Below, one piece after another: positions 1 through 4,289 of a stretch of DNA of 7,942 nt. The stretch is from assembly GCA_023247955.1 (NCBI GenBank), contig JAHFFL010000045.1, forward strand, positions 1-7,942, written 5' to 3'. Numbering within the stretch: position 1 is the stretch's first letter; each line of letters begins with the position of its first letter. The notes beneath the pieces are model-generated. The model worked only from the letters and a program-made list of their open reading frames with translations. It was not told where the DNA came from and ran no database searches. A program made the translations under genes and the position numbers. Source of the DNA: Candidatus Omnitrophota bacterium (lineage in GTDB: Bacteria; Omnitrophota; Gorgyraeia; 2-02-FULL-51-18).

Positions 1-1
1 G

Positions 2-178
2 GACTTGATTCTGGCCCAGCGGGTTGGCCGGAGGATAAAGCCCTTCGGCGAGGGCATAGTCCATGGGTTTGCGATAGACCGCGAGGGTGTCCTCAAGCGT
101 TTTGGGGGAGCGGGAAAAAGGGCCGTGGCCGGATATTTGGTGCGACAAGCCGGGAAGATTTTATCCAGACAGAATTGA
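2..178 (+). CDS. C-terminal end of an unrecognised protein (5' truncated by window edge)
   Basis: An open frame enters from the left edge and gives 58 residues before a TGA at 176-178. The peptide is strongly basic and glycine-rich, with stretches such as RVGRRIKPFGEG and GKRAVAGYLVRQAGKILSRQN at the end. I do not recognise the family. By hand count, purines occupy about two thirds of first codon positions, and GC is roughly 64/45/64 % at codon positions 1/2/3, which fits coding on this strand. The opposite strand is also open in the exactly complementary codon register (about 160 down to 1). It could encode a minus-strand protein starting at TTG 148 or ATG 64, but its first positions are purine-poor, so I prefer the + reading. 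The stop lies 60 nt before the tRNA-Cys gene. The product and even the strand remain uncertain. Confidence 0.4.
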   Translation, partial: DLILAQRVGRRIKPFGEGIVHGFAIDREGVLKRFGGAGKRAVAGYLVRQAGKILSRQN

Positions 179-196
179 CGCGCGCGAATCGGCATG

Positions 197-237
197 ATCC
201 TCAAGCAAGCGAGCCGAAGGCGAGCGCGTCGAAGGAT
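197..237. repeat. Degenerate palindromic element, ATCCT...AGGAT type
   Basis: The segment is bounded by inverted ends ATCCT (197-201) and AGGAT (233-237) around a GC-rich, AAGCGAG-like core. It resembles the element at 3648-3681, which has the same ATCCT and CGAAGGAT ends. It sits directly upstream of tRNA-Cys. Membership in one family is inferred from the shared ends only; the cores differ. Confidence 0.35.
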
Positions 238-238
238 T

Positions 239-309
239 GGCGCGATGGCCGAGCAGTTAGGCAGCGGTCTGCAAAACCGCGTACACCGGTGCGACTCCGG
301 TTCGCGCCT
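239..309 (+). tRNA. tRNA-Cys (anticodon GCA)
   Basis: A full cloverleaf can be folded by hand. The acceptor GGCGCGA (239-245) pairs perfectly with TCGCGCC (302-308), followed by discriminator T309. The D stem is GCC/GGC. The anticodon stem is GCGGT (264-268) with ACCGC (276-280), and its loop CTGCAAA carries anticodon GCA at 271-273. The variable loop has 4 nt. The T stem is ACCGG (285-289) with CCGGT (297-301), around loop TGCGACT, which has G rather than the usual T at its second position. The 3' CCA is not encoded, so it would have to be added by tRNA nucleotidyltransferase. This is the first gene of a Cys-Leu-Val tRNA cluster on the same strand. Confidence 0.96.
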
Positions 310-331
310 CGATTTCTTTGATCGAAATCGA
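309..331 (+). other. Perfect 8-bp hairpin at the 3' end of tRNA-Cys
   Basis: TCGATTTC (309-316) and GAAATCGA (324-331) form a perfect 8-bp stem with a 7-nt loop, starting at the tRNA discriminator base. No T-run follows, so an intrinsic terminator is unlikely. It may mark the end of the tRNA-Cys precursor for 3' processing or be chance; its role is inference. Confidence 0.4.
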
Positions 332-358
332 AGGGCTGGGCTGGGAGGAATGATCCAT

Positions 359-441
359 GCCGGGGTGGCGGAATGGCAGACGCACAGGACTTAAAATCCT
401 GAATCCTTCGGGGTGTGTGGGTTCAAATCCCACCCCCGGCA
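359..441 (+). tRNA. tRNA-Leu (anticodon TAA)
   Basis: This is a class II tRNA with a long variable arm. The acceptor GCCGGGG (359-365) pairs with CCCCGGC (434-440), with discriminator A441. The anticodon stem is CAGGA (385-389) with TCCTG (397-401), and loop CTTAAAA carries anticodon TAA at 392-394, which reads UUA and UUG. The variable region 402-416 is about 15 nt and can form a short ATCC/GGGT-type stem, as expected for Leu. The T arm is GTGGG, TTCAAAT, CCCAC (417-433). CCA is not encoded. The Cys-Leu order recalls the enterobacterial glyW-cysT-leuZ cluster, although no tRNA-Gly precedes it here. Confidence 0.96.
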
Positions 442-458
442 GAGTTTTTGAAAGTTTT

Positions 459-565
459 GGGCAATTAGCTCAGTTCCCGCCACAAAGCTCGGCGGGTCCG
501 TCCAAAGAGCGCGCCGAGATTTGTGGACGGGTCCGCCGACGATTTGATGGCGGACGTTTCCTTGA
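459..565 (+). pseudogene. Broken tRNA remnant (Val-like), interrupted by a palindromic element
   Basis: Positions 459-475 read as the 5' part of a tRNA: a GGGCAAT acceptor strand, then T, then AGCTCAGTT of the D arm. The D loop then breaks into an unrelated GC-rich palindromic block (476-554). Immediately after it, 555-565 (CGTTTCCTTGA) matches 607-617 exactly, which is the anticodon 5' stem and start of the loop in the intact tRNA-Val just downstream. No matching T arm or 3' acceptor follows before the intact gene begins at 582. The simplest reading is a decayed tandem copy of a tRNA-Val-like gene, disrupted by element insertion with loss of GGTTAGAG and of the 3' half. It cannot fold into a functional tRNA. 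Confidence 0.6.
476..555. repeat. Compound palindromic element of about 80 bp inside the tRNA remnant
   Basis: Three nested or tandem hairpins are visible. CCCGCC (476-481) pairs with GGCGGG (491-496). A longer imperfect stem joins about 491-504 to about 524-537. GTCCGCC (531-537) pairs perfectly with GGCGGAC (549-555). The first hairpin, with loop ACAAAGCTC, is a near copy of the one after thrS at 2994-3014, with loop ACAGAGCGC. It looks like a non-coding mobile or REP/MITE-like palindrome. No transposase gene lies in the window. Confidence 0.6.
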
Positions 566-581
566 AGAGTTTCATATTGTG

Positions 582-655
582 GGGTGCGTAGCTCAGTTGG
601 TTAGAGCGTTTCCTTGACATGGAAAAGGTCGCAGGTTCGAGTCCTGCCGTACCCA
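582..655 (+). tRNA. tRNA-Val (anticodon GAC)
   Basis: The acceptor GGGTGCG (582-588) pairs with CGTACCC (648-654) through one G-T wobble, with discriminator A655. The D arm contains AGCTCAGTTGGTTAGAGC. The anticodon stem is TTTCC (609-613) with GGAAA (621-625), and loop TTGACAT holds anticodon GAC at 616-618. The variable loop is AGGTC, and the T arm is GCAGG, TTCGAGT, CCTGC (631-647). All invariant bases are in place and no CCA is encoded. A broken relative lies immediately upstream (459-565). Confidence 0.97.
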
Positions 656-771
656 TATTTTGAAACGAGATGGCATGCCGAAAGAGTGCGTCGTCAATCT
701 GGATGTGATAAACACGATCTCAAAAGTACGTTTTTGAATTGATATGAGCTCAATGAATTGAGTTGGACAAC

Positions 772-780
772 AAAGGAGGG
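772..780 (+). promoter_or_regulatory. Strong Shine-Dalgarno site of the exported protein gene
   Basis: AAAGGAGGG lies three bases before ATG 784. It fixes that ATG as the start in preference to an in-frame TTG at 763, which would put the Shine-Dalgarno sequence inside the coding region and add seven residues ahead of a good signal peptide. The spacing is shorter than usual. Confidence 0.75.
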
Positions 781-783
781 GCC

Positions 784-1224
784 ATGAAAAAGGAAGCGCA
801 GGGATATTTGGTGTTGATTGCGTTAGTGGGAATTTTCACGCTTGCCGCGCATTCTCCCGCGTGGGCTGAAAAGGAGAAGCAGACTACCGTAGAGTCACCT
901 GCGCCGCAAGAGGACGCGATTGCGAACGACGAACCGGAAGAGACGGACGAAGTCAAAATCAAGAAGAAGCCGATTCAAGAGGAATTCGCCAAGAACATGG
1001 AAAAGCTCCAAGAAGAAGAGAGCGCGATTCATGAAAAGCTCATGAACCCAGATGAAAAGATGAAGGAAATGAAAGAGGTTCACAAGCTACGCGTACAGTA
1101 TCGTGCGGATTATGACAGCAAATTGAAGGCGCTTGAGAAGGAAAACGCAGCGGAGATGAAAGCGGAAGCTGAAGCAAAGAAACTGCCTGTGCAGCAGGTC
1201 CAGGAAAAGCAAAAAAGAAAGTAA
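784..1224 (+). CDS. Small exported, Glu/Lys-rich helical protein of unknown function
   Basis: The product has 146 residues and I do not recognise its family. The N-terminus is a classical Sec signal peptide: MKKEAQG, a hydrophobic core of about 14 residues (YLVLIALVGIFTLA), then HSPAWA followed by EKE, which gives a likely cleavage after about residue 28. The mature part has no cysteine and no aromatic-rich core. It begins with an acidic Glu/Pro/Asp segment (about 30-60) and continues as a highly charged helix rich in Glu, Lys, Met, Ala and Gln to the end (KLPVQQVQEKQKRK). This looks like a coiled coil or extended helix, with many EEx and KExK steps. There is no lipobox, so it is probably periplasmic or secreted. 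A strong Shine-Dalgarno site (772-780) sets the start. thrS begins 23 nt downstream, so the two may be co-transcribed, but nothing links the product to translation. Confidence 0.85.
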   Translation: MKKEAQGYLVLIALVGIFTLAAHSPAWAEKEKQTTVESPAPQEDAIANDEPEETDEVKIKKKPIQEEFAKNMEKLQEEESAIHEKLMNPDEKMKEMKEVHKLRVQYRADYDSKLKALEKENAAEMKAEAEAKKLPVQQVQEKQKRK

Positions 1225-1247
1225 CGGCCCTGAAGAATTTAGTTTAA

Positions 1248-2993
1248 ATGTCCAAACTAACTGAACAATACACCGACCTCGACAAACTCCGCCACAGTTG
1301 TGCCCATGTACTGGCGCAGGCGGTGAAGCAGAAATTCCCGCAGGCGAAGCTCGGGTTCGGGCCGCCGGTGGAGGGCGGGTTTTACTACGACATTCAGCTG
1401 CCGGAGCCTTTGAGCGACGCGGATCTCGAAGCCATCGAGAAGGAAATGGAAAAGATCGTCAAGGCCGATTATGTATTCGAGAAGAAAATGGTTTCGGCCG
1501 ACGAAGCACGGAAAATTTTTAAAAATCTCGGCGAAACGTTCAAATTGGAAATCGTGAACGAACTGGAGGGCAGTGAAGATATTTCCGTCGTTGTCGACGG
1601 GGATTTCACGGATCTTTGCAAATACCCTCATGCGCATTCCACGGGGCTCATCAAGGCATTCAAATTGACCAGCATTGCCGGCGCCTACTGGCGCGGCAAC
1701 GAAAACAATCCCGTGATGCAACGGATTTACGGGACGGCGTTTCATTCAAAAAAAGAGCTGGATGAATTTTTGCGCGTGCGCGAAGAAGCGAAGAAACGCG
1801 ACCACCGCAAAATCGGCAAAGAGCTTGATTTTTTCTCGGTGCAGGAAGACGGCGGGCCGGGGCTCATTTTTTATCACCCGAAGGGGGCACTGCTCAGACA
1901 TCTGATCGAGGAGTTTGTGAAGGCCGAGCACTTGAAGCGCGGGTATCAATTTGTGATCGGCCCGCAGATTCTAAAAAGTGACATCTGGGTGAAGTCGGGA
2001 CATTTTTCTTATTACAAAGAGAACATGTTTGTATTCAAGTCCGAGGAAAAGGAATACGCGATCAAGCCGATGAATTGCCCGGGGCACATGCTGATTTACC
2101 GGACCAAGATCCGAAGTTATCGCGACCTGCCGCTTCGCTTTTTCGAGATGGGAAACGTTTGCCGCAACGAAAAATCCGGCGTCCTGCACGGGCTCCTGCG
2201 CGTGCGCAATTTCACGCAGGATGACGCGCATATCTTCTGCATGCCGGACGAGCTCCAAAAAGAAATCGCGTCGGTGGTGGACTTCGTCTTCTTCGTGCTT
2301 GAGACTTTCGGTTTTAAAGAAAGAGAGATCGAGATCAGCACGCGTCCCAAGGATTCCATCGGCACCGCCGAAGACTGGGAGCGGGCGCAAGGCGCCCTCG
2401 AAGGCGCCTTGAAATCAAAGGGCATCGTTTACAAAATTTGCGAGGGCGAAGGCGCGTTTTACGGACCTAAAATTGATATCAAGATCAAGGACGCACTGGG
2501 ACGGGCGTGGCAGTGCAGCACGATCCAGTGCGATTTCGCGCTGCCGGAGCGTTTTGACCTGGAATATGCGGCCGCCGATGGGCAAAAACACAGACCCGTG
2601 ATGCTGCATCGCGCGATTCTGGGGAGCGTGGAGCGCTTTATGGGGACTCTCTTAGAGCATTACGCGGGGGCGTTGCCATTGTGGCTTTCCCCGGTGCAGG
2701 TGACGCTGATCCCCGTCGCCCAAAGCCACGAGGCCTATGCGGAGGAGATTTGCGTGGGTTTGCGCGAGGCGGGATTCCGCGTAGAGCTCAAAACATCCTC
2801 AGAGACTTTAGGCGCGCGCATCCGAAACGCCCAGAATGAAAAGATTCCGTACATGGTGATTGTCGGCGACAAAGAAGCGCAGGCGAAAAAAGTCGCGGTC
2901 CGGTCGCGCCAGGGTGGGGATGAAGGGCAAGTGACGTTGGGGGAATTTGTGCGCCGGCTGAACGGGGAAATGAGTACAAAAGGAGTAACATAA
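1248..2993 (+). CDS. thrS: Threonyl-tRNA synthetase, short form lacking the TGS domain
   Basis: A class II synthetase that makes Thr-tRNA(Thr) in the cytoplasm. The 581 residues open almost directly on the editing (N2) domain. Its catalytic His/Cys set is present: HSCAH (H16, H20) and CKYPH (C124, H128), so hydrolysis of Ser-tRNA(Thr) should be retained. The catalytic core follows, with zinc ligands C277 (MNCPGH), H328 (DDAHIF) and H454 (MLHRAILGS). Motif 2 is around R306 (VCRNEKSG), then GVLHGLLRVRNFTQDD; motif 3 is RAILGSVERF. The anticodon-binding domain runs from about 482 to the end. The usual N-terminal TGS (N1) domain of about 60 residues is missing compared with the roughly 640-residue E. 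coli enzyme. Only 23 nt separate ATG 1248 from the gene before, and no strong Shine-Dalgarno site or T-box leader is visible. Confidence 0.98.
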   Translation: MSKLTEQYTDLDKLRHSCAHVLAQAVKQKFPQAKLGFGPPVEGGFYYDIQLPEPLSDADLEAIEKEMEKIVKADYVFEKKMVSADEARKIFKNLGETFKLEIVNELEGSEDISVVVDGDFTDLCKYPHAHSTGLIKAFKLTSIAGAYWRGNENNPVMQRIYGTAFHSKKELDEFLRVREEAKKRDHRKIGKELDFFSVQEDGGPGLIFYHPKGALLRHLIEEFVKAEHLKRGYQFVIGPQILKSDIWVKSGHFSYYKENMFVFKSEEKEYAIKPMNCPGHMLIYRTKIRSYRDLPLRFFEMGNVCRNEKSGVLHGLLRVRNFTQDDAHIFCMPDELQKEIASVVDFVFFVLETFGFKEREIEISTRPKDSIGTAEDWERAQGALEGALKSKGIVYKICEGEGAFYGPKIDIKIKDALGRAWQCSTIQCDFALPERFDLEYAAADGQKHRPVMLHRAILGSVERFMGTLLEHYAGALPLWLSPVQVTLIPVAQSHEAYAEEICVGLREAGFRVELKTSSETLGARIRNAQNEKIPYMVIVGDKEAQAKKVAVRSRQGGDEGQVTLGEFVRRLNGEMSTKGVT

Positions 2994-3014
2994 TCCGCCA
3001 CAGAGCGCGGCGGA
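2994..3014. repeat. Short palindrome right after the thrS stop
   Basis: TCCGCC (2994-2999) and GGCGGA (3009-3014) form a perfect 6-bp stem around loop ACAGAGCGC, starting at the base after the thrS stop codon. The same arms and almost the same loop occur at 476-496, so this is probably a member of a dispersed repeat. The following TTTAATT is too weak a T-run to call it a terminator with confidence. Confidence 0.55.
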
Positions 3015-3028
3015 TTTAATTCGGACGG

Positions 3029-3060
3029 TGACTTAGCGCATTTGGAAATGCGCTAAGTCA
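3029..3060 (+). promoter_or_regulatory. Strong hairpin in the infC leader
   Basis: TGACTTAGCGCAT (3029-3041) pairs perfectly with ATGCGCTAAGTCA (3048-3060). One further T-A pair closes a TGGA tetraloop, giving 14 continuous base pairs. The stem ends 10 nt before the infC Shine-Dalgarno region. No T-run follows, so it is not a typical intrinsic terminator. In Firmicutes an L20-binding leader precedes infC-rpmI-rplT, and in E. coli L20 represses from the infC-rpmI region, so a regulatory RNA role is plausible. This stem does not obviously match either, and the role is inference. Confidence 0.5.
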
Positions 3061-3070
3061 TGTCCTCATT

Positions 3071-3080
3071 AAAGGAGGTG
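3071..3080 (+). promoter_or_regulatory. Shine-Dalgarno site that fixes the ATT start of infC
   Basis: AAAGGAGGTG is an almost full complement of the 16S rRNA 3' end. Five bases (TTTCG) separate it from ATT at 3086. No ATG, GTG or TTG lies in frame between the upstream in-frame TGA (3029-3031) and GTG 3173, so this site points to ATT as the initiator. Confidence 0.85.
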
Positions 3081-3085
3081 TTTCG

Positions 3086-3595
3086 ATTTCAAAAAATACA
3101 ACCCGAATCAATGAGTTCATACGCGTCCCGCAGGTCCGACTGGTCGACCAGGACGGTAACCAGGCCGGCGTTGTGAACACTGATCAGGCCCTGCGCATGG
3201 CCAAAGAAGCGGAACTTGATCTTGTAGAAGTGGCGGGGCAGGCCAGTCCGCCGGTTTGCCGGATCATGGACTTCAGCAAGTTCAAATATGACCAGGCCAA
3301 AAAAGAAAAAGAAGCACGCAAGAAACAAAAAGTCATTCATCTCAAGGAGCTCAAGTACCATCCGTTCATCGAGGAGAATGACTACAAGGTCAAACTCAAT
3401 AGTCTTGAGCGGTTTTTGAAACAGGGTGACAAGGCCAAGATCACCATGGTTTTTCGCGGGCGCGAGATGAACTATATCTCCACCGGAAGAAAAGTGCTGG
3501 AGCGCTTGGCGCAAGACATTGCGCCGCTGGGGGAAGTGGAAAAACCCCCTTACATGGAAGGCCGCATGATCACGATGATTATCATGCCGAAATAA
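3086..3595 (+). CDS. infC: Translation initiation factor IF-3, with ATT start codon
   Basis: IF-3 binds the 30S subunit, prevents early 50S joining and rejects non-canonical start codons and wrong initiator tRNAs. From ATT 3086 the product has 169 residues, the normal family length. The N-domain (about 5-72) begins TTRINEFIRVP and includes VRLVDQDGNQ, ELDLVEVA and PPVCRIMDFSKFKYD. A charged Lys/Glu linker (about 71-84) follows, then the C-domain with HLKELKYHPFIEENDY, MVFRGREMNY and EGRMITMIIMPK. Starting at the GTG at 3173 would delete 29 conserved residues of the N-domain and leave no Shine-Dalgarno site, so I reject it. E. coli infC also starts at AUU, and IF-3 represses its own translation by discriminating against that codon. 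The same control is likely here. It lies 92 nt after thrS, with a strong hairpin between them. Confidence 0.96.
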   Translation: MSKNTTRINEFIRVPQVRLVDQDGNQAGVVNTDQALRMAKEAELDLVEVAGQASPPVCRIMDFSKFKYDQAKKEKEARKKQKVIHLKELKYHPFIEENDYKVKLNSLERFLKQGDKAKITMVFRGREMNYISTGRKVLERLAQDIAPLGEVEKPPYMEGRMITMIIMPK

Positions 3596-3604
3596 ATGAG
3601 CGCC

Positions 3605-3634
3605 CGACTTGCGGAGCGAAGCGACGCCAAGTCG
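3605..3634. repeat. Palindromic element 1 in the infC-rpmI gap
   Basis: CGACTTG (3605-3611) and CAAGTCG (3628-3634) form a perfect 7-bp stem. The loop contains GGAGCGAAGCGACG, a sequence I recall from dispersed palindromes in uncultured bacterial genomes. It lies 10 nt after the infC stop and is the first of three palindromes in a row. Confidence 0.5.
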
Positions 3635-3647
3635 CCCGCGCGAATTT

Positions 3648-3681
3648 ATCCTGAGGAGGCGCTTCAGCGCCGACGAAGGAT
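3648..3681. repeat. Palindromic element 2 in the infC-rpmI gap (ATCCT...AGGAT)
   Basis: The outer arms are ATCCT (3648-3652) and AGGAT (3677-3681). The inner stem GGCGC (3658-3662), loop TTCA, GCGCC (3667-3671) is perfect. The ends match those of the element at 197-237. The layout resembles dispersed non-coding palindromes ending in GACGAAGGAT. Confidence 0.55.
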
Positions 3682-3687
3682 CTAAAC

Positions 3688-3736
3688 GTCACAAAGATTG
3701 CTTCGCCCGCCACAAAAAAAGCGGGCTCGCAATGAC
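3688..3736. repeat. Palindromic element 3 in the infC-rpmI gap (ATTGC...GCAAT)
   Basis: ATTGC (3697-3701) pairs with GCAAT (3729-3733), and GCCCGC (3705-3710) pairs with GCGGGC (3721-3726) around loop CACAAAAAAA. The outer GTCA and TGAC ends extend the symmetry. It ends 15 nt before the rpmI start, so its folding could affect access to the rpmI ribosome-binding site. It belongs to the 'TCATTGCGAG...GAAGCAATC' type of palindrome that I recall from several bacterial phyla. Confidence 0.6.
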
Positions 3737-3751
3737 AACAATGAGGATAAA

Positions 3752-3949
3752 ATGGGGAAACTGAAGACAAACAAATCAGTGCAGAAAAGATTCCGCATCA
3801 CCAAGAGCGGAAAGTTCAAAAAGATGCGTGCCGGGAAAAGGCACCTTTTACAGGGGAAGTCCTCGAAGCGTAAACGACATCTAAGAGAGAGCGACCTTGT
3901 CAGCAGCGGAATGGAAAAACAAATAAGGAGATTATTGCCCTATGCCTAA
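3752..3949 (+). CDS. rpmI: 50S ribosomal protein L35
   Basis: A 65-residue basic protein of the large ribosomal subunit, at the normal L35 length. The signature runs from MGKLKTNKS through KRFRITKSGKFKKMRAGKRH, LLQGKSSKRKRHLR and the ending RRLLPYA. ATG 3752 is chosen because the conserved N-terminus begins there; the frame stays open to a TTG at 3698, but that would add residues from the palindromic repeat. The Shine-Dalgarno region (GAGG at 3744-3747) is weak. The gene begins 156 nt after infC, behind three palindromes, and its last 8 nt overlap the start of rplT, so L35 and L20 synthesis are probably coupled. Confidence 0.97.
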   Translation: MGKLKTNKSVQKRFRITKSGKFKKMRAGKRHLLQGKSSKRKRHLRESDLVSSGMEKQIRRLLPYA

Positions 3950-4289
3950 AGCCAAAACTGTCCCGGCCGCACGGGCCCATCGGCGCAAATTTTTAAAGCG
4001 CGCCAAGGGTTTTGTCGGCGGCCGCAGGAAACTTTACCGGACGGCGCGCGAGACGGTGCAGCGCGCGCTTGCGTTCGCGACGCGCGATCGGCGCGACTCC
4101 AAATCCGTGATCCGCAAACTCTGGATCACGCGGATTTCGGCGGGTGCCGCGGAAAACGGGATGACCTACAGCCGCCTGATCGGCGGGCTGAAGAAAGCGA
4201 AAGTGGAGCTAGACCGCAAGATCCTCGCGGATCTGGCGCATAGCGAGAAGCAGGTATTTTCGGAACTGGTCAAAATCGCCAAGGGATGA
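3942..4289 (+). CDS. rplT: 50S ribosomal protein L20
   Basis: L20 binds 23S rRNA early in large-subunit assembly and, in several bacteria, represses translation of its own operon. The 115-residue product is typical: a long basic N-terminal tail (MPKAKTVPAARAHRRKFLKRAKGF) leading into GGRRKLYRTARETVQRALAFATRDRRDSK, then the globular domain with LWITRISAGAAENGMTYSRLI and GLKKAKVELDRKILADLA. ATG 3942 lies inside the end of rpmI, with AAGGAG at 3925-3930. The TGA stop shares ATGA with the start of pheS. No mimic of the 23S L20-binding site was identified, but the hairpins around infC are candidates for autoregulation. Confidence 0.98.
   Translation: MPKAKTVPAARAHRRKFLKRAKGFVGGRRKLYRTARETVQRALAFATRDRRDSKSVIRKLWITRISAGAAENGMTYSRLIGGLKKAKVELDRKILADLAHSEKQVFSELVKIAKG

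Noticed and set aside
194..656. Open frames on both strands across the tRNA cluster, including a minus-strand frame beginning MGTAGLEPATFSMSRKR.
   Set aside because: They run straight through well-folded tRNA genes; GLEPATF-type peptides are the usual antisense translation of tRNA T arms and are not genes.
749..762. Inverted repeat CTCAAT-GA-ATTGAG upstream of the gene at 784, possibly an operator.
   Set aside because: Six-base arms in an AT-rich stretch are expected by chance, and no second copy or clear promoter was found beside it.
763..765. TTG as the start of the exported protein gene.
   Set aside because: It precedes the strong Shine-Dalgarno site and would add seven residues before a good signal peptide; ATG 784 fits better.
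2994..3020. Intrinsic terminator after thrS.
   Set aside because: The stem is only 6 bp and is followed by TTTAATT rather than a T-run. The same hairpin occurs elsewhere as a repeat, so a terminator is not supported.
3173..3175. GTG as the start of infC.
   Set aside because: It would remove 29 conserved N-domain residues and has no Shine-Dalgarno site nearby, whereas ATT 3086 has an almost ideal one.
442..3760. CRISPR array made by the repeated hairpins.
   Set aside because: The palindromes differ in sequence, are irregularly spaced and are not separated by uniform spacers; no cas gene is present.
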